Shown one piece after another: positions 22,791 to 34,680 of a DNA stretch of 64,000 bases (the stretch's first letter is position 1; each line of letters opens with the position of its first letter). The translations under genes were made by a program, and so were the position numbers. The notes beneath the pieces were generated by a model. It was not told where the DNA came from. It made no database searches and saw nothing but the letters and a program-made list of their open reading frames with translations. The stretch covers positions 531,664-595,663 of the forward strand of contig NMRA01000223.1 of assembly GCA_002633005.1 (NCBI GenBank), given 5' to 3'. This DNA comes from Phoronis australis. Lineage: Eukaryota > Phoronida > Phoronidae.

Positions 22791-25384
22791 ACTTTTAGAA
22801 AAAGATCGACGATCACAATGAGTGCAACGGCGCCGGGACTCCGAGATGGTTGTTTAGCAATCTGAATTACAATGCAGGTAACGAGTTATTGTCTTGGGTC
22901 ATGAACTCACATCAAAATATAATACTTGAACCTTTTTGTCACTTTATTTTCTTCCCTTGTTTGCAAAGTTTAAGAACGCCGCCGGCGTCAAAACCCCCGC
23001 CTTCAGCGACTTTGTCTGCCGCGCTGAGTTTTCGTCTGCAGTGCACTAGATAAAATATATATTCGAAAAAATCAGGCCAGAGAAATGTGACAATTAAGGT
23101 GGGAAGCTCTCGTATTTTGAACAAATCTCAAAACTCAAGGAAAATTGTCAAATTCTCAATATTTTGATGAATATAACTGCCGGGTTATAGAGGATGTGGG
23201 GCGACCGAAGGGACAGTACAAGTGCCTTACTGGGTTACCGATTTCGTTGCTGCCTGTCGATTTCTGAATTCAAACGTTGGCAATAATGTATGTTTGTGTA
23301 TGATCTTGAAGTAATAAAAAACGGCTAGTCAAATTTTGTTTTTCGCTTATTGCATCTCAGTCAAACTGGTTAGCAGATTTAACTAATGTCGCTTGCAGTT
23401 CTTTACTATTCTTGCGTCAGCCTGCACGTAAGCGTGACTGTGTGAATTATCGTTTCCACATCCCCTTTTTAGCCATCCAGAATATTTTTGTTTATACATT
23501 GGCCATTTTCAGCCTGAACAAAAATTCTTATCATTCGAGTCTGAAATATCTACGACGTAGACTGTTTGATAGTGGGTAGGAGATTCACACAGCTAGTTAC
23601 AGGGATGGGCTTAGGGAGCATCGAGCCCGGAAATATGGCAATAGACTTGACATTGCAGTTTTGGGGAACATTGGCAACGGAGAAATATCTTAAAGAACTG
23701 GCTCTTTCGTAACAACAGCTTAAACGCTGTGTGACTGATTTGTAGTGGTGCACGTGCGCAAGCTCCCACACTTTGGAGTGCATGTTACCTTGACACCAAC
23801 ATGTGATTGACAGGTGACTCAGACGTAGGCCCTACGTGCGTGCTGAATACCGCCACTATCTTTGACCACAAAAAACGAGATGCATATTGAAAGAGGCCGT
23901 TATAATACTTGACGGCATTTCCAGGTAGGTAACCCGTGTAATTTAAGATGTATTTATTAGTTTACGAAGAGTATCGCCCGTATATATATACATACAAATT
24001 CAACAGACACAGAGTACGTCATCACTTCGTCTCGTTCTCAGTTGCGTCGCTTTATGAATATTCAGAGCAAGTCACTTAATCAAACCGGCATCCTTGTTTT
24101 TTTTAAAATGCACAGTGGTCTCGCAATCTTGATCTCAAGCAGCGGAACTGACAACTAATGATTGTATTAACACTCAAAAGCTATGGTAGTAAAACTGCAA
24201 AGATACAACAGCACCTTCTAAAACGGTGATATTCTTACAAATGACAGTTTTATGCTCAAAGTGATGTGTATTCAATTTAAAACGGCTATAAACCTTGTTC
24301 CCCGCTTTAATATTGGTCTCAATTTGTTCGTTACTCAGATGAATAGTGATTTTTGTTCTTGCAAAGAAATGACACACCGTGGCCTGAGTTTGGTCTGAAG
24401 AAATCACAAACCGCCAGTACTTCCCAAGATAGAAATTGAGTGATGAATTTTATAACGGTGAGTGGCGTAAATCATTCTTTTTGACAGAAAGCACGTGATC
24501 TGCCGCTTGACGTAAGACAGAAAAATAAGTAAAGAACGGACAAAAACTCAAACTACCGAGTTGAAGAGATGTAGATTTAAAAGACATTTTCACTTCGACT
24601 TTTGATAGTTTTATCCCCGACTGCCAATCTCTCTCAGAACCAAAATGTAAAGTATATCGTCAAACCAGAGGCGATTCCATCTTTTTGAGTGTTGGGGGTG
24701 AAACTGGACTTCTAAATTTAGTGTGATATTTATACTTGGCCAAAACGGAAAAATACGTAGAGTTTGAATTATTCCCCATTTCTATTCGTATTAAAACGTG
24801 ACTCCTCATGTTAATGCAAAGAACAGTTACTACATCTGTGCTCTATAGAGTGCTTGAAGCGTGACCCATTTTTACCTCATCTGGAAAAGTTCCAAATCAT
24901 ACCCCAACCTCCAGTTTAATGGCGTTTCAAATCTCGTCAATATTTTATCGGGCAGACAATTTTCAGACCGAAACTTACATCAATGAAAAATAGTAATTCC
25001 TTATCCCATTTTTGTACCTTCTTAATCTAAAGTGACATCTCTAATTTATACCAAAATGGTGAACAGCGACACAATGCTGTGCCAAAAATTAAAAAATATC
25101 GCCTCAGCGGCACTCCCCCTGACCACATTACATAGAATGCCCGCCTACAAGTTTCCAGTAGACGTGGGGATTAGGTGGACTGGAGGTAAAGTCAACTTCC
25201 TCACTCTTTGCGCCATGTGCAGTCACCAATACTATGATTACAAGTTCATTTCCAAGCTGTTGTCTTCAAATTAAGCCCACCCCCATTTGCCACCAGTTTC
25301 GCCCATGATGTAATTATATATTATTTCGCCCATTATATAATACATGTAGAGACAACCTGGTCTGAACTCCATATAATCTCGGGA
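22791..25384. other. Gene-poor stretch
   Basis: No supported gene. A possible GTGAGT donor at 24460 has no convincing acceptor and frame. Confidence 0.35.
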
Positions 25385-25450
25385 CGAAAAGTCGTATGCT
25401 GCTTTGGTTGCAATGCATGGCGATATCTCGCGAAGACTACAGGATCTTGC
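25385..25450 (-). repeat. Dispersed repeat, GAGATATCGCCATGCATTGC family (copy 1)
   Basis: Minus strand: CGCGAGATATCGCCATGCAT, then TGCAACCAAAGCA. Shared with 26268-26340 (+), 54715-54815 (-) and 58620-58700 (+). In one frame the copies read ARYRHALQ or RYRHALQAKH, but no long frame is conserved. Confidence 0.55.
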
Positions 25451-25891
25451 CCTTTCGCGCGGAGAGTATCACATGCCCAGTAATCACTTACTGTAGGTCT
25501 CCTGGACATAACTGTAAGACCACAAATTAAGTTAGATTGTATATTCGGGGTATCGACCAAAACTGTTTGAAAATCAACGAACGTTAACGACTACTGCGAA
25601 TCAGAAACTACTATTTGGTGATTGAAAACTATAGAAAATAAACGAACCGAGAACTTCTAAAAGATGTATCTCGATTTTGCTACTGGCTAACGCACGCAAA
25701 ATCTTTTTGCAAAGCGAATGTCTACTTCAACTTAAAAGTGGCAGTCTACGCAAAATCTGTCCGATCACGATGATTTTAAGTGACAGAATATCAGGTCATC
25801 TGCTGAACTGCGTTCACTTGTTGTGCTACACACACAAACAGTGACTTGGGTAACAAAAAGGAACTTTTTACTAAAGCGTTACTTCAATGTC

Positions 25892-26013
25892 CAGGGGCGG
25901 GTCCAGGATTTTGACTTAGGGCATGGGGGACCAGGGGAGAGTATTAGCCAGGATTTCGCACGAGAATCTTAGGAGGGGCCATGACCCCATGGCCCTCCTT
26001 AAATCTGACACTG
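25892..26013. mobile_element. CAG-ended hAT-like MITE (copy 2)
   Basis: Left CAGGGGCGGGTCCAGGATTT, right end the inverse of CAGTGTCAGATTTAAGG. Interior GCCAGGATTT matches other copies. No target duplication could be read with confidence. Confidence 0.65.
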
Positions 26014-26267
26014 ATATCACATGTTTATGCTGTTTTTCAGCGCCGGCCGATGCATGCCAGCGTTTTCGAAGACTGCCAATTAACAACTTTCCAGCTGTTT
26101 TGTGATTGAAATGTCGAAAAAAAAAATTTGGGCCATGCATCGCCGTTTTGTTTCTAAAAAAATCATAATGGTCACAAACGGAGGTTGCGAAGGTAGGTAA
26201 AGTAAGATGACGGTAAAATCCGACTTGCGTACTGTGGACTCGAGAACCTCGATCGCGAAAATGCAAG

Positions 26268-26340
26268 ATTAAGGGAAGACTTTGCGAGATATTGCCATGC
26301 ATTGCGAACGAAGTACATGATCACAGTAGCTTCCATCCCG
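26268..26340 (+). repeat. GAGATATCGCCATGCATTGC family (copy 2)
   Basis: TGCGAGATATTGCCATGCAT, then TGCGAACGAAGTACATGATCAC, aligned with the copies at 25385, 54715 and 58620. It starts about 250 bases after a MITE. Confidence 0.55.
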
Positions 26341-29315
26341 AGATTCGTGCGGCCGAGAAATACGCGTAGTGCTTAGTAAATTTAACCCAGGTGAATACTA
26401 GCTCCTTTTTGCGTTCTGTAAGCATTTTTGGCGAGTGTTCAACCCCTCGAGTGTTGAACCCATCAGTATTGTACGTACGAATGCAAACGTAAGCCACGTA
26501 AAGTAAACACACGGAAATTGACGAACATCATGTTTGCGAATCAATCATGGAAGTTAGCGGGTTTGCTCTCAAACTCGTCAATTCGAATTGAAAAGTAATT
26601 TGCACGCTAAGTACAAGCACACGTACATGTATGCCTTGATTCGAGCTTGCACGAACAACAACAATCGTCACTTAAAGATCTCGTCATCTCTTATGTTTTT
26701 TCTTTGTGCTTTGATGCAACCAGCTGAAAAAGTATGTCATAAATTTATTGTAAAATAATGCATTCAACAACTCCGGAAGCTGTTAATTAGAGGACAAGAA
26801 TTTATAACAACTGCGAACGTGGATAGAGGCAGAAAGAGTAGGTTGTTTACATTCGTCATTAACCAACCAATCGAAACTACCGTGAAACGGTCTCAATAAA
26901 TATTGATGTTTGCTGTTGGAACGCGTTAACGGAAACTGCCACGCAAAAATCGAACATCCGTTCAATTAACTCTAAAGGGCAATTATATTTGTCGATGCGT
27001 ACTTAAGGTCTGAAGACATAGTCGATATATTATCTGAGGAAGACAAATTACGTGCCTCAATTTTCATTAAATTGCTTTGCAGTTTCAAATCATTGTGTAT
27101 CTCTGGGAGTTATCACCAATTTTCACAGTTTGTGAAGTCATTCATGAAAACATACTAGGACTCTACAAGAGTTCCATGGTGAAAGGCTCTGGTGAGCAAA
27201 GTTCACCCAAATAGCGGTAAGCGTGTTCAGGCGCTATGATTTGATGTATTAGGCACTTTTTCGTGTGTTTATGCACTGCCCCCACTGTTTTTGTGAACTG
27301 AACAATTTGCTTTTCGTATGCCTAAAATAACGCTCTGAAAGTGCAATAAATTCACATTTTACTGAAACGTTCACCTAAAGTTGTTTCAATACAGGGATCA
27401 TTTTGGAGAAACGTGGGTATACAGGTGAATTGACCCATTCGCCCTCATTTGTATGGGCTAATTTCGAGGACTACGTTTTTAGTCCTTTGCTTCCAACTTT
27501 AGTGGGCTCGTTAACCCGTGTTAAGAACTGGCAGTGCCTCAGTGAAGTTATTTTGCGCCAATGACGCGGGACTCTCGTATAAAATTATCCCTGCAATACA
27601 TACAACTCCGTTTTTTTACCATAATTCGTAATCTATGTCCACAAATGGCCAACCAAATGGCCAACCCCTGCGACGCTTGTGTAAGCACAAATAGGTTCTC
27701 TCACATAGTTTGAAATCATCATTTTCGTGCAATAAAATTGGATCCATCGTTCCCTTTTTCTCCTTTCACCCTCTTCCCCCCTCTCTCTGTCCCCCTCCGC
27801 TCTCAGTTAAAAAACATTTCGTCGAACACCACTTAGACATAATCGGCGTATTGCTATGCAATGGGGTATTTGTAACACTGAGCTATGAAAGTAAAGCTGG
27901 GACCGAAAGGAACCCTCGTGTCTGTCAAGAATTGCTCGTATTATTTGCAAATGAGCCTCAATGTAATTTTGTTAGTAATCAGTCTCTGAACTGCTTTGTA
28001 GACAGATTAGACTTGTCTCGTGGCCATGACATCATATAAACTCCCTTTGTCCTTATGCAATAACGAAGTAGCCCGCCTCTCTTCTGTGTCCTTAATAACT
28101 TATAGTGCCATTGCCCACGTTTTGTTTTATCAATAATTGTCTCAATTTGTTTTATCGACCTTTTACAAGCGATAACAATCACTTCTGGATTACGACCAAT
28201 GGAATCCGTTGCATTTCCATTCAAATCCTTATAGATTAATACGCCCCATTTCGTTTATTTTATCGACAGAATGGATAAGAGGTTCTCTACTTGGAACTAA
28301 CGCCAAAGGACGGATTTATGAATTACGCCTTTAACGATAGTATTTTTGATTCATTGTACATAAAAATGGATCTAAAACACAAACCGATTATACAAAACGT
28401 GTTGGCCAATTATGGTCTTTTATGACATCAAAATTTTGAAATAGAATTTTTAAGACAATTATTGGCAAGAAACGCGTGAATTTGAACCTGGAATCCACCT
28501 ATAATGACCCTTGACTCTTTAATCTTTAAATTTCTAGTGGTGTACTAACAACATGGTGGCCCCATTTGAAACATTACGAACTTTTAATTTTATGAACAGA
28601 TAGTAAATTGTAACGTAAACACAAAGAAGGAACGTGTAATGTATGCATCGTTCTGTAGAATCATCTTTAAACAGATTAGACTCGTTTTCTTAACTGGTGT
28701 AAATAAGACAGTGGATAACTTTAAGGGATACTGTATCGGAAAGACACCCGTTACACGATTACGATACACTTACTGGCCATTGCTTAAGTGAGTGAGTGAC
28801 TGCTGTAAGCACCAAAGCTATATAAAGGTGCCCATCTGGGACAGCTTGGGCATTTTTGTAATCTTAAATTTCCTCTCAGAGGTGAACGTTATCTACGCAT
28901 GTGCGGACACTGTTGATCATTCTCCAGTTTGAAAGTCACGTGACTTGCTGCGTGAGTGAAATCCGCACACGCGCAGGGAAATTTGAAGCAAGGAAAATAT
29001 CCAAGGTGATAAGGGTCAACTTAAATGTGGAAACAAAATCACTATGGCTTGCAGGATTTATAGTCCTGCAGCAAAATTCAAGAAAGTTGCATTCTCGGGT
29101 GTCCGTCAAAACCGAAGAAATCTGTCTTTTCTTGACAGTTACAAAAATGTGCCTAAGGTTGATTAATGGACGTAAGATGGATAAAAAGGCTACCAAGGTG
29201 TAGATAAAAGAGCTTTGCGATCACGCCTCGTGTGAAAAAACATATCATGATGGCAAGCGTTTTCTGGGAGTTTAAATAGTAAATCTTGGTGGTCTTCACT
29301 TGGAGGAAACCATAG
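26341..29315. other. Gene-poor stretch
   Basis: AT-rich non-coding DNA with scattered short frames on both strands. Nothing with family resemblance or coherent splice sites. Confidence 0.35.
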
Positions 29316-29564
29316 TACACGGGTGCATACACAGAGAATCTCAAAGAACACCGTTACAGTGTTATGCTCCTCCACAAATGGAAGCGTGTCGTGCCCTGTA
29401 GCATGACGAAGGAAGACCCTCACAAGTATCGCAACAAAAGAACCCATCACCTCGTCGCCAGTGACAAAATCACATCCATCCTTTCCCGTTCAGATCACCA
29501 TCTCGTGATAAAAATTAACAAACGGGACTCAGCTGTTGATATTTACTACTCCGACAATGAGTGA
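29316..29564 (+). CDS. Candidate terminal exon, unknown protein
   Basis: An acceptor (aaccatag, ending 29315) opens directly into 82 codons ending in TGA: YTGAYTENLKEHRYSVMLLH, then KWKRVVPCSMTKEDPHKYRN and a polar end DIYYSDNE. No transmembrane segment and no recognised domain. It could be the C-terminal tail of a membrane protein. No upstream exon was matched; chance cannot be excluded. Confidence 0.25.
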   Translation, partial: YTGAYTENLKEHRYSVMLLHKWKRVVPCSMTKEDPHKYRNKRTHHLVASDKITSILSRSDHHLVIKINKRDSAVDIYYSDNE

Positions 29565-31088
29565 AGACGGCCATCAAGAAATGACTTCGTAACTGTCAAC
29601 CACTGGGTTTTACGAAGCTCTAAAGGGCGAAAATGACAAAATTTTTACGTTAATTGGAAACACGCTGTTCTTTATATTGATTGGGATGTAATTAAGTTTG
29701 GGGCATTGCTCTTCGATTTATAAACGCGATCCAGACAAACAATACTCAAATGGTACATGTATAACTCTGGTACCAGCGAAGACGAACGAGACTTCCGCTC
29801 AACGGCCAATAACCGACAGCAATCCGTGCACTTGGAACGTAATGATGCCACAGGTAATGTTAAACAGTGAAGAACAACTATGAAACCACCACTTTTCAGA
29901 TGTACATGGTTAACAACGCTTTTTATTGTCATTTAAAATACCCTTACACACACTACATAATGGTTAGAATCACTTTGCCGTCTAGTTGCTGATCGGATCA
30001 CCGAGTTCATGAATTTTACGATCCGGACATGTCAAGTCACTCTGCTTTCAAAATTCTAGTATTAACCACCGTGTGGAACACCAGCGAAGTGCGTTCTATT
30101 TTTCTTACTGTATTATTAATTTTATCACAACATCATTTTAATTGCATGATCCCGAGCATGTCACTTCATTTCTTATGGAATCAATATTTCATCAGAATGT
30201 TTTGTTTTCCCTAAGTCATCCGATCTAAGCCACTCGTTCGTCATACTGTTAGAGAAACATTATCACGACGCAACTCTTGGCACGTGACCGTGTGTAAGTA
30301 TACATGTAAGTAGTTTCCATAGTTCGAAACCCCCAGTTATGAGCCTCATTTTATTCATGTCTTTTCCTCTGCTCATGGATTGGCCATTAATAATTCTCAT
30401 CATTTACATCTGCGTGAATCGAACCTTAGGGAGTACGCGCCAACAATTCTTGGGCTAACAATAGGCGCTTCTAGTTCCAATCACTTGTCTGCAAATCAGC
30501 AGTTTTGAGGTGACACGGGTCGGTAGGTAAAATTTGTTTAGTCTCATTATTCGGTGAAAATAATGATGAAGTTCACTATTCTAGGACAAATTAGGACACT
30601 TATGTGGTCATAGAACACTAGATTCGATTTGATGTTTCGACGTGGTATAATTTTCAGAATCTTCACCAAAGTTTCATGTCACTGGTCGGCCTCTGAGTCC
30701 ATGAAGGCGCGACTACGTTTATGAGGTTTAACGGTCACTGCACACGGAGAGCTGCCGAGCTGGGCTGCTGCCTGATGTGAAAATGGCTGAAAAGACAGCC
30801 CACGTCAAGAAGTGATAATAAGGCAACAATGCCATCGAAAGAACTTGTCGCTACGTCATTCAGTAATCCTCGCCTTGATATGAGTTGCCAGATTAGCCAC
30901 CGTTGAGTTGAGGCAGACAGCTCAGCAGTAGCTCTCCGTCTGCGGTAGTGCTAATGAGATTGTCTGCACAGCACCGTTCTCAACGTTGAAGTTACGGAGA
31001 TGTGAGCTCAATAATTAGGGAGATGTAAACTGAATGTTCGTGTCTAAAACACATCAACGTTAATGCCGTGAGCATTACTTTAGTAACA
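29565..31088. other. Gene-poor stretch
   Basis: No supported gene. 30739-30778 and the inverse of 30900-30945 share CGGAGAGCT and nearby words, a weak inverted repeat. Confidence 0.3.
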
Positions 31089-31230
31089 GTGGGCGCCGCA
31101 CCATAGGGGGCTGGGGGCTATAGCCCACCCACTTATTTCAGTGCTTCGCCGCTCATGGACATGGGCGGCGCACCATATAGGGGGCTGGGGGTCTATAGCC
31201 CCCTCTTATCTCAGTGCTGTGGCGCCCATG
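31089..31230. repeat. Two tandem copies of a ~70-bp GC-rich fold-back unit
   Basis: Units 31089-31156 and 31159-31230 share GGGCG.CGCACCATA, AGGGGGCTGGGGG, CTATAGCCC and CTTAT.TCAGTGCT. Each unit ends with the inverse of its start (CATGGGCG ... CGCCCATG in the second), so each can fold back. Probably a tiny non-autonomous transposon present in tandem. Confidence 0.7.
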
Positions 31231-31737
31231 TAAGTGCCACTTTTGATGTTATTATTACATTTATTGCGGCACATTTCCGTCACCATTACTATCCAGAGTG
31301 TTGAAAAATTAGTCCTTGTGCGTCATTGTTGATGAAGAGTTATATGTCTTACATTGATCTACCTTGCTCGCTATACTAGCCGGAAAATCGGCCATACGAC
31401 GTCAGAATAAGATAAAATACTGAACGAAGTGGTTCATTTAAGGAATTCAATCGGTTTTATGACAGGCTGACTATATTTTGAGATCATCATTGGATAGGAT
31501 AGACGTGTAACTTTGACCAGGGCAATTAAAACAAAATTCGTTGTTTTCGTTATTTTGTTACAAATCGACTATTCCCGACATTAACTCAGGAAATCGAAGA
31601 TAGCAACATTATCTGTAAAAATAGCATCTAGTCCTGTTTTGCTGTCTAAAAACGAAAATCGAAGAAGACATTTTACGTAATTAAATCAAGTCTCGTAATA
31701 TTCCTTACAGTAACTGTGGTAGGTTTCATTTCTGTTT

Positions 31738-31945
31738 CCATCTCAAGTCACAGGCAATGCGTACTTGCGTCACTTTCGAATTTTTAGGATTGGTTACCCC
31801 ATTAGTCTGAAGCGCTTTTTGAGTCGCTGATAGTTTCGACGTTGTTGTTGATATCGGTAATACAAATATAACCCTGTCACCGTAAGGAATATTTTAAAGT
31901 TGATTTTATGAGACTACAAAATCTTAGTTCGATTTTTGTTTTAGC
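31738..31945 (+). repeat. Diverged dispersed repeat, copy B
   Basis: Partner of 1447-1655 in the TAF6 intron, collinear over about 200 bases with small deletions. Confidence 0.6.
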
Positions 31946-34061
31946 CAACTAAACAAGGCGTAATGAAACCTTGAATACTAGGGTCATAGTATTGGGCTAC
32001 TAACCATGTTGGCTTTTGACACTACAACAGAGCGATATCTTGGGGCTGAACCCAACTACTAAGAAGCCACAGAAAACAGGAAGTGCCAACTTACTTTATT
32101 TTCAGTGCTCTAGTTTTTGTGACCGTCACAATATTAAATCAAAACATTTGACGCGGCCCATTGTGTGAACTTTAAGGGGATGTCCCAAGGTAATTCTCAT
32201 GTTGCCAAAACACCTCCCAGTATAGCTTATGTCGGCTGACTGCGGCAGAGTGAGATCGAAATTTCGTGTCTCATTTTCTTAGCCATTAATTTCAATTTTA
32301 GGAATTCAAACGCTTACTGTGTAAGTTTAAAGCTATTTTCTTTCTTGTCTATTGATTCAGACAATTTTACACAACGCTACCCATTTCGCCTCTCGATTCC
32401 AATTCCAAAGGAAACATTGGTGTCGTTGGGCTCTTTAAACGCATTGATTTCCAAAAGAAAGCTGAGAGGGCTAAATAAACAACTCGTTATGCGCACCGTA
32501 TATTACTGAAACAGAGCCCAAGCTTGATTATGTATAATCAGAAAATGACACAGCTTTGTTCGTCTTCCTTCCTCAATTAATACGCACCTGTATTCCCCGC
32601 AGCCGTCATGTGAAGCACTGGAAATAAACGATAGCAATATTCGTGTATTTCATATAAATTATACGTACACGTACACCCAACTACACGGCTATGGGTTTTA
32701 GTGGCAGAGCTTGTTTTTAGATCTCCTGGTTATTTCATAAAGCTCTGCCTTAGAAATTCTACTACAAAGAATGATGTTTTATTTTTAATCATAGTTTCGA
32801 TTATAACGTGTCATACATTTATTTTTTATACAGGCGCGGATGTAAGGGGTACGCCCTCTCGGTCGTTCACTTACATTGCTATAACGGTCAGATCTCCATC
32901 ACTCGTATTGTTTGCCCCTTGTCGAACCCCTGAAAAAATCTTGGATCGGCGGCTGCAATGATACCAGGGTTGATTCATACATTTTGGAAATATTTCAACA
33001 ACAATTTGCTAAAGCGCGCTAAAGTTTTTAACAGGAGTCACTAATAATTTTCCTGGATAAGTCATTCATGTTGTGCTTGAATAAACACATGTATAGTTCA
33101 AAGTGTAATTATGACTGCATAAGATAAAGCCAACACTCATCTGTGTCTAGGAGTCTTCACGATATATGTACGTAGTGCTCAGCCGGCCCTTTTCCAGGAG
33201 ACGTTTATAACCGCACGGTGTTTCTCAACATCATGTCATGTGGTTCTAATTGCTATTTATTTGTTTATTCATTTTGATGACGTGTATTCACGAGTGAACA
33301 TAAAATACAAGACAAACGTGAACATTCACAGCCACTTGGACTCATATGCTACTTTAGGATCATTTCTGTAAGTCAGCAGTACATTTCCGTTTTCTTCTGA
33401 TTTCTATTACTTTTGAATGATATTTAAGCATATGCACAATTAAGGGTAGCTTCGCTTGGGAACTATCTTCTAAGTGGTCTTATTTACTATAAACAAAAAC
33501 AAAGCGATTCTCAACTTCTTCTTCACTCTCATTACAAACTATAACCGACCATCATTCTGGGTCCCATCGAAACTGACCGTCTCGATTTCCAAAGATAGCA
33601 GCGCACCAGATCTTAAGGCGGAGGAGAGGGGAAACACGAGTTTCACACAGTAATCAAGTTTAAACGTTGCACAATTGTTCCTAGCCTTGGCTTGGTATCA
33701 ACGATATCTTCCGAAGCTTAACAACTGCTTTATCATTTACATCGTTTAATACCGTAATGACACAGCACACGTCTTCAGAAAAGCATGTGATACCCGTGAC
33801 TACTAGTGTCTTACTCAACCATGAGGCAAATGAAAGGAACTAAAAAACCAATTGGATCATTTGAATGGCCTATCTCTGTAAAGCACGTGTATGTATGGAC
33901 CAAAATAAAGACTGAGTGATACGCGGCCATCTCACACCTAAATGCTGCATGTGTATTACCGCTATAACCGGCGGATGTAGAATATAAGGGTGTTGTCCGA
34001 CTAGGGTATCCAACGGATAGACGATGGCCCCAAGTAGGTAACTGTTTCTGTGGTCATGGTC
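31946..34061. other. Gene-poor stretch with one short MITE
   Basis: Contains the element at 32831-32956 and otherwise no supported feature. Confidence 0.35.
32831..32956. mobile_element. CAG-ended hAT-like MITE (copy 3, diverged)
   Basis: Left CAGGCGCGGATGTAAGGGG; right end is the inverse of CAGCCGCCGATCCAAGATTT. Ends fit the family, but the interior core is not preserved. Confidence 0.5.
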
Positions 34062-34218
34062 CAGGGGAGGATCCAGGATTTTTATTTAGGGGGGGAAGGG
34101 CAGAGAATTAGCCAGGATTTTGCCCGTCAGACGGCGCACCCCCGAACTGCCAAATGGAATCTGGGAGAGTTTTAGGGGGGGGCATGGCCCCCTTGGCTCC
34201 CCTCTAAATCCGCCACTG
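34062..34218. mobile_element. CAG-ended hAT-like MITE (copy 4)
   Basis: Left CAGGGGAGGATCCAGGATTT, right end the inverse of CAGTGGCGGATTTAGAGG. The interior, inverted, contains ATTCCATTTGGCAGTTCGG and GTCTGACGGGCAAAATCC, nearly identical to the copy at 60035. TGGTCCA occurs at both borders, a possible target duplication. Confidence 0.75.
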
Positions 34219-34429
34219 TGGTCCACAATGCCTTGGCGTGTGTGGTATTATTAACTGCAAGTTCAACACATCATCTCATTGGCTTATTTCAAACACCAAG
34301 TGTCGCAATTTTCTAATAGTTGATTTCGGGGAACACCAAACTCTTTTCCGCCTGTGCAAGAACGAACGAGGCTGTGGTGGAGTATATGAACAGTTAGGTG
34401 TTCCTATAACTTTTTCTGCTTTCGTAAAG

Positions 34430-34594
34430 TTGTGTGTTGGAGTGTTTTACCCGCCACAGTCTAGTATGTTTTTTGAACTGAAACCTGATATAATTCAGCG
34501 TTCCATGGAAGAAACTACAGTAACTTTTGATTCAAACACCTTACAAGTGCACTCCGACAATGATTCTGTCTCCTCCATAGACCAGCTCGATTAA
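34430..34594 (+). CDS. Candidate terminal exon, unknown protein
   Basis: The frame is open from 34238, and two acceptors (TTCGTAAAG ending 34429; CCGCCACAG ending 34459) lead into a well-composed C-terminus: SSMFFELKPDIIQRSMEETT, then LQVHSDNDSVSSIDQLD and TAA. The Ser/Asp-rich end looks like a real protein tail. No family match. It starts about 210 bases beyond a MITE. Confidence 0.3.
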   Translation: MCVGVFYPPQSSMFFELKPDIIQRSMEETTVTFDSNTLQVHSDNDSVSSIDQLD

Positions 34595-34604
34595 CAGTTC
34601 GCTA

Positions 34605-34680
34605 TTTCTTGACACCATGATAAGCGCATAAAATGACACGCCGTGACAAATCAGGTTGTTGGCCTTGGTCCCGAGCTGTC
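34605..34680 (+). repeat. Dispersed repeat around ATGACACGCCGTGACAA
   Basis: Also present at 55590-55667 (+) and 35835-35890 (-). Shared words: ACACGCCGTGACAA and, in the latter two, GTCAACTA.TAGAA. Two copies read MTRRDKS..W.WSR-like frames, but these are too short to call a gene. Confidence 0.55.
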
